NCBI RefSeq assembly: GCF_000002995.4
Contig: NW_025062476.1
Span: 4,949,001-5,013,000, forward strand
Length of the DNA: 64,000 nt
From: Brugia malayi
Taxonomy: Eukaryota; Nematoda; Chromadorea; Rhabditida; Onchocercidae
Reading direction: 5' to 3'
Shown piece after piece: positions 38,181-51,644 of the stretch. Each line of letters opens with the position of its first letter. The stretch's first letter is position 1. A program made the translations under genes and the position numbers. Below the pieces are notes generated by a model. The model was given only the letters and a program-made list of their open reading frames with translations. It had not been told where the DNA came from and ran no database searches.

Positions 38181-39979
38181 TCTTTCATCGCTTTCTTTAT
38201 TTTCACTAACCTGGTACTACTATCATGTACTATTATTATATGCTACCCTAAAACTTCCCTCCATTTCTTCCTCTGAATCAAGTTAAATGAAACCATACAG
38301 AGTAGTATGCTTTCTGTCTAGTAACAATTTATTGCATCCTTTACTCTATACTAAATTATGCTGCTATCCTATTTCCAACTATCATCCTAGCATTTCCTTT
38401 ATTGTCCGGCTTGTCAACCATTTCCTGTAATCAGTAAATAGTTGATGCTTCTCAGTAACTTTATCACAAATCTGATTTTTTGTCATAATGACTGACATAC
38501 TAGAACTGATCATTTAATTTTCTCATTACTAAATGCTATTGTAACATTCACTGTTGTCATTAATGTCACATTTATTGTTATCAGTCGATACTCCTCTAAT
38601 TCTACCATACCCTATCAATCTTAATAAATACAGTCAAGATATTTATATCACCTCTCACATAGGCTAATTAAGAAATCAGTTATCAGTACAGTGAAATTTC
38701 TGATAAGGAATTTGAATTTCAAATGCACCGTTTAGACAAAGCAAGTAAACTTCTATGTTACTTCCTTTCAAAGTTGTGATCACGAAAGCTAAATTAAGAC
38801 TAAACTAATGAATCTTAAATATGGATGAAAAATGTGTTTAAATGAAGTGATTATTTCAACTTAATCGTGAATATAAGGATAAAGAAAAAGAATATTTAAA
38901 ATGGAATGAAATAAATGACTGTTCAGTTTCGAAATCTCATCTAATGTTTACATTTTGTTAGTTTAAAGTTCCTATCACAAATAATTAAAATTGTTTAGTT
39001 AGCTGTTCAAAAAGAAAGAGAAATATCTTCAAGTTGCATTAAATAAGTTATTTTGTATCTCGGAAATGCAAATCAAAAATAATTAATGAGATTTAATGGA
39101 TGCATTGATATTTTTCTTTTTCTTTTTTGCAATTTACTAAGTTCTAGAAAAAAAATATCAGTAAAAAAAAGCGCATAGACTATTTGGCTTGAAATTACGT
39201 ACTGAAATATTAATTTTCCATGAAGTAATTCTAAAAAATATTAATTTTAAAGCATATATACAAGAAGGGCAAAGAAAAAGTATTTCCACGAGATTTTAAC
39301 ATTTGTACAAACAATTGATGAATCAGAATTTTCTAACTTTTCATCAAAATTTATAATTTTCTGCAAATTAAAAAATAATCTTTTCAATGGCTTTCTTTCT
39401 TGTAAGAATGAAACTTTTGAAAATTAAAATAGAATTAGAAATTCATTCGACCGTTAATATGTTTTCTAAGAGATGTAATTATTATCATTTTCAAAGACGA
39501 AAAATTCATTGCAAAATAAGTGAACGATATTACTGATTTTTTGATATTTCTAATTATCAATAAATGAAGTAGATAATTTTAAAAATTCTCCATTTCCGTT
39601 CTAAAATCCAATTCCCCATCACACAAATTTAACTTAGAAAAATGTCATAAATAAACTTTTTCTCTAAAAAATTTAGCTTCATTTGAAACGACTTAAACAA
39701 TACTTTTAATATTCATTAAAACTTATTATTCATTTTCAATATCAGTATTGTTGAGTGTTACTTATTAAAATCTTTCAACTATATCTATTTTATATTTATT
39801 ATAAACAATGTTTATATTATATAATTCATAAACAAATAATTATTATTCCACCTCAAATTAAGAAGCACAAACAACTAAAGCATCGGAGGAATCACCCAGC
39901 CACTCCCAGTACCATACATACCATCTGCCTGTTGCACCAGTTCACTACCAATGAATGATTATTCTGTGTAGGCGTCTAT

Positions 39980-40072
39980 CTGTTTGTCTGTGTGTATGTA
40001 TATGTATATGTACATGTATGTGTATGTATGTATGTATGTATGTATGTATGTGTATGTGTATGTATGTGTATG
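39980..40072. repeat. TG/TATG microsatellite
   Basis: Imperfect TGTA/TATG tetranucleotide and TG dinucleotide array of about 90 bases. Confidence 0.85.
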
Positions 40073-40300
40073 CCATGTTTGTATCTGTTCAAAATGGAAC
40101 GAAAGGAGGGAAAAGAACCTTTAAGAAGAGGAAAAGTGTGTTCGGAATGGAAAAACAACTGAAATGTATTAAAGGTCAAATATGAATTAGCCAAATAATC
40201 CCTTAAAATTACTCTTTTCTACTGCTCTGTAGGAAATATCGAAGAGGCAAAAAGATTAATTTTAGCACTTCAATAAATTTAATGAATAAATAAGAGGAAG

Positions 40301-40329
<29 letters not shown>
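40301..40329. repeat. (GA)n microsatellite
   Basis: Fourteen GA units on the plus strand. Confidence 0.9.
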
Positions 40330-40332
<3 letters not shown>

Positions 40333-40630
40333 GGAAAAAATCAAATGAAATGTTTGAAAAAAAAAAAAAAAAGAGTGGAAAAGAAAGGTGATTTTGTATA
40401 GCTTTAAATTACATATGAAATATATGAGAAAGATAAAGAGAGGTAAATTCTTCTTCCTCATTACTTTTTACTATCATTTACTAATCAAACTATTATCATA
40501 TCATATCATTTGTTCTACTTAACATATTTCTCATTATCAAAGCTTTTTTCTTTACTATCATTCATTATTTAAGCGCAAATATCCGCCTATTTTTTCTTTT
40601 TTAACTTCAATTAATCACTGAATAGATGAG

Positions 40631-40642
40631 TGTGTAGTGTAT

Positions 40643-40740
<98 letters not shown>

Positions 40741-40742
40741 TA

Positions 40743-40779
<37 letters not shown>

Positions 40780-40793
40780 TATGTTTGTGTGTA
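40631..40793. repeat. Long (GT)n microsatellite
   Basis: A long GT array, about 90 bases uninterrupted (40649-40739). GGTATGTTTG then breaks it, followed by another 32-base GT block and a second copy of the break. Long GT open frames here are artefacts. Confidence 0.95.
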
Positions 40794-41264
40794 GTTTAAT
40801 ATTTACTAAAAACTTTTTTTCTGAAAAAAAAAGTAAAAGGATTTTATATGCAAAATTTGAAATGATTTACAAAAAAACAAAAAAAAAAAAAGGAAAGAAA
40901 AAAATTGTCAGAACAATTTCATATAATTTAGACTTAACAAAGTTAGTCACTTTTTTCATTTTTTTTTTTTTGAAAATTCATTATAATAGCGAGGAAGGAA
41001 GAAGAGAGAAAGAAGATAAAATGAAGAAAAAAGTAAGTAAAGAAAACAAAGAGAAATGAAAAGAAGAAGCAATAAATGACTAAAAATGAAGCAAAAATTT
41101 AAACAATAATAAATTTTTGTGTGGAAAAAAGCAAAGAGTGATGAGACGTTATTTTCAGGAATAAAAAAAATCACAAAAAATTTAAAATGAAATGGATCGA
41201 AAGTAAAAAAAAAAGAATTGGAAACGATTTTTGAATAGATGAAGAGATGAGGAATGCATAGATA

Positions 41265-41342
41265 GAGAGGAAGGGAAAGAGAACGAGGGAGAGAAAGGGG
41301 AGGAAAGGAAGAAAGAGAGAGAGAGAGAGAGAGAAAGAAAAT
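41265..41342. repeat. GA-rich purine tract
   Basis: Purine-only plus strand with GAGA and GGAA units for about 80 bases. Confidence 0.8.
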
Positions 41343-41830
41343 GTCAAATGGTTTTTGCATAATTTGATAAATGTCTTTTTTCTCCAATTTTCTTTTATAA
41401 AACATATTTTTATGCTTTTTTCTAAAAAAAAAAGAAGAATTCTCTTTCCTTCCTTTTTTGTGCAGTCTCGAACCCTTCGAAAGATACATTTTAATATTGT
41501 TGAGAGATTAAGAGAGAATATTCTCGAGATTTACTGACAAATGAGAAGGAAAGGAAAAAATGGTTTAAAGATTTTGAATAATATGAAAGTTATATTTCAC
41601 ATACTTTTTTTACTTCTCAGTTTACTTTGCAAAAGAATGAATGTTTTGTTTTATTTTTCTCTTTCTTTTCTTTTCATTTTTTTTATTCAATCAATATTAG
41701 TAATTTATAATGATTGTATTAAAGTTTTTACTATTCTTTAGTTATTTTATTCATAAGGAAAGCTCTAAAATTTGACTAAAAAAAACATTTTAAAGCAATT
41801 AGTCAAAAAAGAAAAAAAATCTTGGTGATA

Positions 41831-42135
41831 TTATTGTTATAGTTTAATATTGTTATTAATTGTTATTTATTATTGTTATAGTTTAATATTGTTATTAATT
41901 GTTATTTATTATTGTTATAGTTTAATATTGTTATTAATTGTTATTTATTATTGTTATAGTTTAATATTGTTATTAATTGTTATTTATTATTGTTATAGTT
42001 TAATATTGTTATTAATTGTTATTTATTATTGTTATAGTTTAATATTGTTATTAATTGTTATTTATTATTGTTATAGTTTAATATTGTTATTAATTGTTAT
42101 TTATTATTGTTATAGTTTAATATTGTTATTAATTG

Positions 42136-42142
<7 letters not shown>
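41831..42142. repeat. 39-bp minisatellite, eight perfect copies
   Basis: Eight head-to-tail copies of a 39-base AT-rich unit (starting TTATTGTTATAG) with no differences visible, followed by (TTA)n to 42178. Because 39 is divisible by three, the array creates a repetitive open frame (13-residue period, LLLIVIYYCYSLI) with no sign of being a gene. Confidence 0.97.

Positions 42143-42178
<36 letters not shown>
42143..42178. repeat. (TTA)n microsatellite
   Basis: About twelve TTA/ATT units directly after the 39-bp array. Confidence 0.9.
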
Positions 42179-42179
<1 letters not shown>

Positions 42180-43344
42180 ACAAATCCTATAAGTTAAAAT
42201 AATGATTAGAAGTATTACTACCACTAAAATTGTATTGAAATAAGTTAGAAAATAAGATTAAATAGAAATTATTTCTTTTCTTATAACTGTTTCTTCTAAT
42301 TAATCATATTTATAGGGATTAATTAGTTAAGCAGCACTTGTTCTGTTCATTTTTGGATTGGTCAAATTTCCGATTTGTGAATGTTTATTAGCTAGAAAAT
42401 ATCAATCATTCCGGTGATATTGCAGTTCCAGAAAATAGGATGGTCTTATTTTGGATGAAACATGCAAACAAAATGAGTAAACATCGAATTGTTGTGGCAT
42501 AAAAATTCGGATAGACTGAAAATAAAAATAAAATAAAATGAAAAAAAAAAGAAACAAATAAACGATTATTATAATCCGTTCAGGAATAAAATAGAGCAGA
42601 ATGGAATAAAATAGAAAAGAATAAAGTAGAATAGAATGGGAGCATTTGAAAACGAAATGAGCGCAATCAATACTTTAGCGCTTCTTTTTGATATTTGTAA
42701 CAATCATTTCACTCGAAATGATCTGATCACTCTCTCCCCTTTATTGTCCATATTCTTCTTCATACCAGTAATCATTAAGAAATTCCGGATGATCGAAATT
42801 CTTTTCCGAAAGACTTCGTGTAAACTTGAAATGGAGAATATTTTTAAATTTGTAATTTTTAAATTTGGAATAAGTTATACAGCTGATAGTTTTTATACTT
42901 ACTTAAAATTACACCAATCTTAAGTTATTCCTTATTCCGGAGTGTTCTCGTTGTGCTATCATTTTTTTTTCTCTTCTATTCTTTTCGGTAATACAAAGAA
43001 TACTGTTAAACAAAATCAAAAAAAAAAAAAAAAATAGTGGAGATAATGAGGAAAGTAACTGAATTGAATAATCTAAAGTCATTCCTTTTTTTTCTAACAG
43101 ATATGAGAATTTTATTTCAGAGAATTTCCACTCTTCTTTCACAAAATAATATGTAAATGATATAGCAACACTAAAAAAAAAAAGTTCTTAAAAAAGTTAC
43201 CTCAGAGAATGAAATTGAATTTGATTTATTGTCAACGATTTCTAAATGCCAATGACCGATATACTACTACGCTGATTGATTTATTAATGGATGAAAAAGC
43301 AAAGAAAGCGGAAGTGTTGTACAGAGTGAAAAAGATTTACACTG

Positions 43345-43434
43345 TATGATCATTTGACCTTAGAATTTCTCGACCCTAACAAATATTTTATGATCATTTG
43401 ACCCTAGAATTTTTTAATCCGAACAAATAATTCT
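43345..43434. repeat. 45-bp tandem duplication
   Basis: Two adjacent copies of a unit beginning TATGATCATTTGACC, diverged at several positions towards their 3' ends. Confidence 0.8.
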
Positions 43435-43728
43435 AAAAAATAAAAAAATAATTAGAACTAAAATTGATAATTTATATATTATTGCCTATATTTTTTCTGA
43501 TACACTTTTTTTTAACGAATAAATGATTTAATTCAATTAAGCAGATCAATTTAATCATTAATATTTATTATATTAGCTAGATGAAATATTCTTTCATATT
43601 TAATTTAAAAAGAAATTTCACTAAAAATTTATTATATCTACTAAGTACCTTTCACAAATTAATCTTTTTCACCTTATTTTTCACTTTTTTTTTTCAAGAA
43701 ATATTATTTAGGTGATGATAAATTGATA

Positions 43729-43935
43729 AATGTGTGTAGAGAAATGATAAAAGTTTGAATAACTATTGATAACAAAAACGATAACAACAATAACGATAAT
43801 AATGATAATGTTAGTTATAATAACTAATATTTGGAAAATGATAAGTGTGGAGAAATAATAAAAGTTTCAGGAACTGCTGATAATAACAATGATACTAACG
43901 TGATAATAATGATAGTATTAATTAGAATTATAAAG
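43729..43935. repeat. Diverged ~110-bp tandem duplication
   Basis: Two segments beginning GTGTGTAGAGAAATGATAAAAG and AGTGTGGAGAAATAATAAAAG each continue through a GATAA-rich stretch to an ATAATGATA..TTA.TTA.AAT end. This indicates an old tandem duplication. Confidence 0.65.
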
Positions 43936-45529
43936 TAACAATAATTTATGTCTGTTCTGTTCGGAAAAAAGAGAAAAATAAATTTAAAAATTTTAAATTG
44001 AAAATTTTGAAAAAATTACAGAGGAATAGTAAAGAAAAATGAAGTAGAAAAATAAGTAAATAAATTATAGCAATTATTAAGAAATAAATGATTTATTAAA
44101 TTATTAAATTATTTGAAAAGTAAGCATATTTATGGAAAAACAGAAGTGGAAAGGAAAAAAATGAAATTAATTAATTAAATGTCTAAATTATCGGCGTTTT
44201 ATTCTTTGGTTAATATTTATAGCAATTTATGATTATGAAATTTGCTTCCACATTTGAATGAAATCTATTTCTGCTAGCTCACATAAATAATATCTAAGAT
44301 TAGTTTTGTTATTAACGACAAGGAGTGAAATACTTTAAATGCTCAAATTTAAATTATTTATGAAATTGGTTCCATTAGAATGCAAATATTCATTCATAAA
44401 TGTAAATGAGAAATTCCGATTATGGTTAGTTATATTACTGATAACAAATGTAATACAAAAAGCTCAATTATTCAAATAAATTTTTAAATTTGGAATTTTT
44501 CAAATCCTTCTAATTGGTTCATTTCATTTCAGGAATATAAAGTAGACTAAGAGATTTTTTACTCAACCTTTGTTATTGTGGTACTTAAAAATGAGTGAAG
44601 ATCCAAATACTTTTACATATAATTATCTTACACATTTATATTGATAGTAATTAAGGAGCAGAATGGCAAGGTCAAGTGTCAAAGTTATGGAGGGCAAATG
44701 TCAAATTTATCTTGTTGATTTTTCTACTATTTCTTGATTTTAAACTCTTTTCATTCCATTTTAAACTGATAATTTATCACTGAGATTTTAAATGTCAAAA
44801 AGAATTTTAAACGATTTTAAGATGTTTTGATTTTTTCTGTTTGATTAAATTGTGCTAAATTATTTTCGATAAAACAATGCAATGAGAAAAATATTAATGC
44901 ATAAAATCTGATCGAAATTTTTAAAATTTTGGAAGTATTTGAAAAGTAGAAAAAATTTTTCTTCAAAAAAAGGAAAAATTTCAAATGCATTACATAAAGT
45001 ATAATTTTTAGTAACTATATAAATTTGAAAAAAAAAAACATAAAATTTGGTTTTAAAGTCTAAAAATAGTCGCAGAAATTATTTTGCAATGAAATTTACT
45101 TTTATAATTTATTATCTTTAAGAGATTAGAGATGAAATAATATTTAGTAATAATATACCTTCAAAATATTTCCCAAAAAATTAACATTGCTATTAAAAAG
45201 AATGAAGCGATACTACAACTAAATGATTTCAAATACTGAACAGTGATTAATCGTTGTAATTAATAAATATCGTTGAAAGAATTTGTTTTCATTGTCAGAA
45301 ATTAATTTAAAAAAGAAAAAACAAAAATAATTCATTAACTAGTAATACATTCAATTAGTTTTCTATTTTCTTTTTTTTTTTTTTTTTGCTTTTATATCTG
45401 ACATTTTGCAAATTTTAATCACAAAACTGATTACTGATTTTTATATTCCAATTAACAAAACTTTTGCCACTTGACGAACCATTGAAATGTTATCATTTTT
45501 TTCTCCTTTAAGATCCGATGACATAATAA

Positions 45530-45605
45530 TAATAATTAATAACAATGATGATAGTAAATGATAATAATAATAATATTAAATAGTAGCAATAATAATGATA
45601 AAAAA
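45530..45605. repeat. AAT/GAT triplet-rich repeat
   Basis: Imperfect AATAAT/GATGAT array. Confidence 0.6.
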
Positions 45606-46584
45606 TGCATATATATGGATGCATGGATTAAATTTTGAAATTATCGAAAAATATTATTAGCTAAAATCATCCATTTTTCAGGGAAATATATTCAAATGTG
45701 AAGGACTGAATTTCATTTACTGATTAATATAAAACTATCAAAATCAAATCATTCGATCCGAATAAAAAGAGAAATTGCAATTAGTTGGATTAATTTAAAA
45801 TGTGAATAAATTTTTTTTTTATTCTTTCTCAAAATTCTTAAAGTTATCTTTCATGAACTAATGACATTTAATTAAATAAATAGTAACAAATGAAATATTA
45901 ATAATTAAATTACTTCTTCTTACAGACAGATGAAATTACAAGAGATGAACTCAGATGAGTTGGGTTTAAATAATTGCAAATTGATACGATTAAAAAAAAA
46001 AAAAAAATGATTTCTCATTTGTTATCAATGATTGTTATCTATTAAAGCTTATCACTACTTTTTTATATACTCTACCTATTACTACAATGCAAAATTTATC
46101 AAAGTTCTGAAATATTGCAATTCTCTGAGAGATATCAGATAAAAAAAACAATAAAAGAAAAAAAAAAAAGCACTGAAAACATAATACCCATAAAAAACAT
46201 ATCAATTTTAGAATAAATTTTAACTGTTTTCAAATTTGTAGGAAAAAAGCTGTTTTTGGAAAATTATTTTGCATGTGATTATTGTGTTTGTTATTTAATT
46301 TCAGCAACGTTTTTTTTTTTTTTTTTTTTTATATATATAGAAAAATAATATTTTATTCAAAATGAGGAAATTTTATTTATATTTTTTGGAATGATAACAT
46401 GAAAAATTTCAAATTTCTCAGTGAAAATTTTCATCAAAGAAAAGTTTTCTTTTCATAATTTTTGAAATTAATGAATTATCAATTTGTGATAATATCTTCA
46501 GTTAATGCTGTTTAATTGTAATGAATCAACATATTAAACTGTAAATAACACAACAGTATCAAAGTTTTTTCTTTCTTTTTCTGA

Positions 46585-49124
46585 TCAATAATTGATATTT
46601 TTAATCAGAAATATAAATAATAACACTGAACCAATCAATAATTTATATTCTTGTTGATTGTGAGTTTGTTGATTGTGAACATAAATCGAATTTAATAAAC
46701 TCAATTCACGTTTTGAAAAATCAATGTTACAGGATGGTGGTAGAATAGGCCATTTGATTGTCAACATGTCATATATTGCACTACGACTGATCCACAATAA
46801 TCGATCGATGAACTAAAATTATTTTTGTTGAAATTATAAGCCAATGATTTATGATTGCTTATATGTAAATTATGAAAATGTATGTATGGCGCAATTGACA
46901 TAATAAATTTGATTTATCAAATGTTATAATAATTTTTTGAAAACAGATATTTTGAAGTGTTATTATTATTATTATTTGAGAAATGCGTAAAATGTATTCA
47001 AACGATATCTAACATAAGCGCTCATTAATACCACTCAAAAGATAAGTATTACAGATATTCCATTTTTTTCGTTTCAACCAACAAAAAAAAAAGCTAATTT
47101 AAAATATTACTTTTAAAAAAAAAGCAAAAAATCCCAATTGAATTTTTTAGTTGTTTTATGAGATTATTAAATAGAATGTTTATAATACAGAGTGTATAAA
47201 TATAAACTTAACAATTAGTCTTTAAATCTTTAATATATCAAATAATTACAAATAATTTATGGCATATGCAAATCTTACATTTTCACTACTTTGTCCACAA
47301 AGATGACCATAGTTGCGGACACTACAATCAGCAAATTTATCCAGACTTCTGAAAATGAACAAAAAAAAAAAAAAAAATAGGCGAACAAAAAAATTTTTTA
47401 TTGTTTACAATTAAGTGTCAGTTATTTTTTTTTATATGAATTAGGAATATATTTAAATACCGAAAAATTATTCATTTTTATAATAATAAGAAAAGATTTG
47501 TAATTTAAGGAACAAAAATTTTTTTCTTCCTAATTACAACCAATTACTTTGTGGTGGAGTAAGTTTTTCTAAACATTTCATTAAAAAATCTTCTAATTAA
47601 TTAAATTTTTTTCTTCCTTCAGAAACTGAGAAATTATTCTCATTAATTTCAATAATTTACACAAATGATAATTAAATAATCATTCAATTGAAATAGAATT
47701 CATAAATTAACTAACAAACATATTCTCTGAAGGGCTGACGGCGATTCATTTACAGTTAAAAATTTGATGCGTTCACGAAGTTCGTAACTTTGTTTGCGAC
47801 AGTTTGACGTTAAATTATCGATATTCTGTCGCCAACATGGAAACTGCGCTTGAAGCACTGAAATTTATTTATTTGTCCAATTTGTATTTGTATATTAATT
47901 AATTTATTTGCTAATTCAGTTTTCTTGTCATTTCAAAGTTAGTTTAATTTCAAATTTCATTTGTCCACTAAATATATTTATTTGTTTATTCGTATTTTAA
48001 TTTATTCTTCGTTCTAATCAATTCAATTATTACTCAATTAACTTTTACGCTGTTAGCAATTTTGTTTGAAATTTAAAGTGGACAATATAAAAGTGATAAA
48101 ATCGAGATCAACATTTTTATTGAATTAGTTTTTAACTTTTTCAACAAAATCTTGATAATTATAACTTAGTGAAGGTAATAACATTTGATAACAAACTATT
48201 GATAGACTAATATAACTTAATAAATTTAATATTATTCCCATAAAATTGCAAAATTTATGGAAAAAAAAAAACTTTACTGGAAAACAAAATTTGCTTTAGA
48301 ACAATGAAAAAATAAAAGTTTCACTTGAATGAGAAAGCGTTTAATCAGTTTAGTGTAATAAATTAATCTCATAGCTTAAAAAATTTAAATAGAACTTTAG
48401 TTTCCTATTATCTCTCAAAATTTTGAAATATTCGAGAATAAATTAAAAAATTAAGAAATATTCAAGATAATTAATCATATTTTGGACTAATTATAAATTG
48501 ACACAGTCAGGTGAATGAAAATTTTAAATTTATCTAAGAAATAAAATTTAAATATGATATGCATAAAGATGAAAATATACTTTTACCAGGTAAATTCAAG
48601 CATATTTCTTGCCACGGTAGAAGTCCCAATTCTATAATTTTTCGTTCATTTGTCTTATTACATCCGGCAAGACAATTGATTAACAAATCATTACTTCTAA
48701 AAATATTTTACAAATATTTCCTTTTTTTAGTGACAAAATTTTTCTTCTCAAAAAAAAAAAAAAAACATTCAAAAGTTAATTACTTTTTTTTGAGAAATAT
48801 TTCTCATTTTAAATTAAATCATACTTTTGCTTTTTTTGTAAAAAAAAATTTGTGAGAAAATCCCTTAAAATGAATAAAGGTAATTTTTCCTTTTTCGTTT
48901 CTTTCTTTATCCATTCATTTCGTCTTTCTCTCTCTTTTCCTTTTTTTTTTTTTTTAAAAAAAAAAGAAATATTTGCTACTAATAAACTATAATTTACGCC
49001 AGAACACTACTTATGTTAAGTAATTAAAAGCGATAAGATAGTGTCATTAATTGTTGTATATTTTTTACAATTCAATCTAATGCGACAATTAAACCGATTA
49101 TCGGTCGTTTTTCTTTTTCCCTCT

Positions 49125-49156
<32 letters not shown>

Positions 49157-49560
49157 TTGTATGAATGGATTGAATATTTTTGATGATAGATGTCATTGTG
49201 TCGCATTCATCAAAGATAAGCTATTCAGTTCAGTTCAATTGACCATAAATCATTGACATATTATTGTCAACGTTGTCATCACTGTCATCCCTGCCAACAC
49301 TGTTATCATCATTTGGTACGTGATGGAATTTTATGTTACATACATAAATATGAATATTTATGCAATCATTAAAATAGCATAAAAATATTTTTTTTTTTTT
49401 CTAGCAAAAACAAATATGAAAATTTTGATTAAGGAAAAGAGAAAAAACGATTAAAGACAATTATCATTGTTATTATACTGAAATATTTACCACTTTTTTT
49501 TAAATAATAATGATAATAATAAATGTATATATTATTATTATTATTATTAATAATAATATA

Positions 49561-49600
<40 letters not shown>

Positions 49601-51644
49601 AACCGTTCCATAGAAAACTAGCATCAGCCAAATAAACCTAAAATGCTCATATTTTTGTTTATTTTAAAAAAAAAGACAGAAAGGAAAACAAAATTTATTG
49701 AAAAATTCTTAGTATAAAATAATTTACAAACAAATATTTCGTATTTTATAAAGTGAAAAAAAAAAAAAGAACGAATAAACAATCAAAGAAAAGTTATTTT
49801 ATGATAAATAGAATATGCTTTTATTACTAATAAAAACAAAAAAGCAAATTTCAAAAAAAATGTCCTATCATTAAAAATTAATCATTCTTCCTTCCTTTCT
49901 ATCCTTCTTATCATTCATTCCTTTCTTCATTTCTTTTAGTATCTTCAAAATATATGAGATGATTAAATTGTACAAATTTCATTTTAATAAAAATATATTA
50001 TTACCTCAGGGAATATACATAATTATCACTTCGATTTTTACACTTATTTTCAATGTTAACAAACATTGAAAATTTAATTTGCAATTGTCATTTCACATCA
50101 CCAAAATAACATTTTCCTATATAAATAATAAATTTTTATTCTTTATTTTTTAAAATAATAATAAAAAAAAAAAAAAACAATAATTGATATAGTAAGATAG
50201 CGCCTGATTTTCGAAGTTAATTAATATTTTTGATCGACAGAAAATCTTAATCCTTTCTCTCTTTTAGCTTAATCCATCAAAAAATTCCTTTGTAATTTAG
50301 CGATGTGCTATAATTATAGCAATTATAATTAGTATAATTATTGTGGGATCGCGCAAAGTACGGTATTGTTTACATAGATTAAAGCTATTAGAGAATTTTG
50401 AACAAAAGATTAATTTGCGAATAATCTGCGAATGATTTTGAAATAAATTTTTTTTTCCAAATTTATTGTCGGTGTCTTTTTTTTGTTTGTTTGTTTGTTT
50501 TGCAAACAAAAGACGGAGAATTTGTAAATTTCTCTTTTTTTCTGATAAAATGTTTTCAAATCAAAATATAGCAGATAATTGTAACTTTCATACTTAAAAA
50601 AAGGAAAGAAATTGAGGCTGAAAAAACGTTTGAATAAAAATTTAGAAATTTTAATTTAATTTCTATTAAAAAATAAAATTTGTTCTTTTGTAAACATATA
50701 TTTTTGTATGTGTTTTTAAAAAAAAAAGTAAAATAAAATAAATAAATAAATTTAAAAAATTTCTAACAAATTTTTTAATCGAAAGTATGAAAAAAATTTC
50801 GACTTTCGTTGCATTATAAGTTAATTAAGAAACAGGAATTATATGCCAGTTACATAGGTTATTTGGCTTATCTCTACTAAGTCAAATTGTCTATTTGATT
50901 TGTTCTGAGCCAAATTGGCCTTACCTTACCAATTGTAAAATAATTTTTTGATATGAAAAATTTGATTTTGAAATTGATTTTTCTTTTGTCGAAAATTTTC
51001 ATATGAAACGCAAACAGAATTGTGAATTAACTTTGAAAAATAAATAATATCTTAAAGTGAATTCTTTTTCGATCTTTGACACTTCAAATGAAACTTAAAT
51101 ACGAATTTTTACTTTTGAAAATTAACCTTTAGTCTTTTTTATTTGTCGAATTTATTAAATGAAAGAAATTAAAATATATTTGTAACCTGCAAATTTCAAC
51201 TGCTCGATTATATGCAGCTGTTTCATTACCGGTAGCTTTCAGTAGTGATAATAATGGAAATGCAAAATTCAATGACCATTCTTTTTCCATCTTCAAAAGA
51301 TAAAAATAATAAAAGGTACTCAATTAAACAATTTAAATATGTTTAAAACAATTTTAAACATTGTCAAAAGATCAAAGACCACCATCTTTTTCAATGATTG
51401 TTTCTTTTAATTTAGTCCCCTACTGTAGTGATAATAATGGAAGTGCAAAAATAAAAAATAGTCGTCTACCGGTCACTGAATCATTTTTTTTTTTTTTGTC
51501 AAATTAATTGAACAATTTAAAATGAATAATACCAACCTGTTGCATGTGTGCATCTTTACATTTAAGTACACAGTGTGGTACACGTCGTGCAGTACTACGA
51601 TTTGACAAAAGTAATACTGATGTTATTATTAATTCTAATATCAT
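46585..51644 (-). CDS. Secreted/anchored cysteine-rich nematode protein (CPG4-like?)
   Basis: A 253-residue protein from six exons: 51644-51537, 51290-51187, 48696-48587, 47857-47716, 47348-47279, 46812-46585; phases agree throughout. Residues 1-19 form a signal peptide (MILELIITSVLLL). Twelve cysteines follow at about 25, 29, 70, 79, 83, 103, 115, 127, 154, 163, 172 and 206, including two C-x3-C pairs (CVLKC, CLAGC). The C-terminus ends in a hydrophobic segment (LLIGSVLLFIFLI) before KNINY, so the protein is a type I membrane or GPI-anchored candidate. N-glycosylation sequons include NET (about 58), NKT (84), NLT (122) and NES (144). Cysteine spacing and helical fill resemble nematode chondroitin proteoglycan 4 domains, but this is a recollection and not proven. 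Introns of 2.5 kb and 0.8 kb are long for this window. It diverges from dut-1. Confidence 0.75.
49121..49156. repeat. (CT)n microsatellite
   Basis: CCCT units then about eleven CT dinucleotides, inside the large intron of the cysteine-rich gene. Confidence 0.85.
49501..49598. repeat. (ATT)n / (AAT)n array with internal inverted symmetry
   Basis: AAT-rich sequence passes into ATT triplets, then back to AATAAT, then a longer ATT array. The opposed triplets can pair as a hairpin. Confidence 0.75.

Larger units (their letters stand above)
37585..46584. other. 9-kb gene-poor block with satellites
   Basis: Between the divergent/upstream side of the Y-box gene and the end of the cysteine-rich gene I find no convincing coding exon. 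A pyrimidine-rich patch at 37860-37960 probably belongs to the Y-box promoter or 5' region. The rest is AT-rich DNA with many tandem repeats listed separately. A 95-codon open frame at 42636-42923 lacks family or domain features. Confidence 0.5.

Noticed and set aside
39914..39967. Possible upstream exon of the Y-box gene (minus strand, ACACAG..GTATGT borders)
   Set aside because: Frame can be joined but encodes no Y-box-like sequence and is 2.3 kb away; evidence too weak.
40637..41059. Long plus-strand open frame of Cys-Val repeats
   Set aside because: Pure product of the GT microsatellite; no coding character outside it.
41850..42197. 115-codon repetitive open frame
   Set aside because: Caused by the 39-bp minisatellite, whose unit is a multiple of three.
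42636..42923. 95-codon plus-strand open frame
   Set aside because: AT-driven composition, no recognised family, no flanking splice structure or signal.
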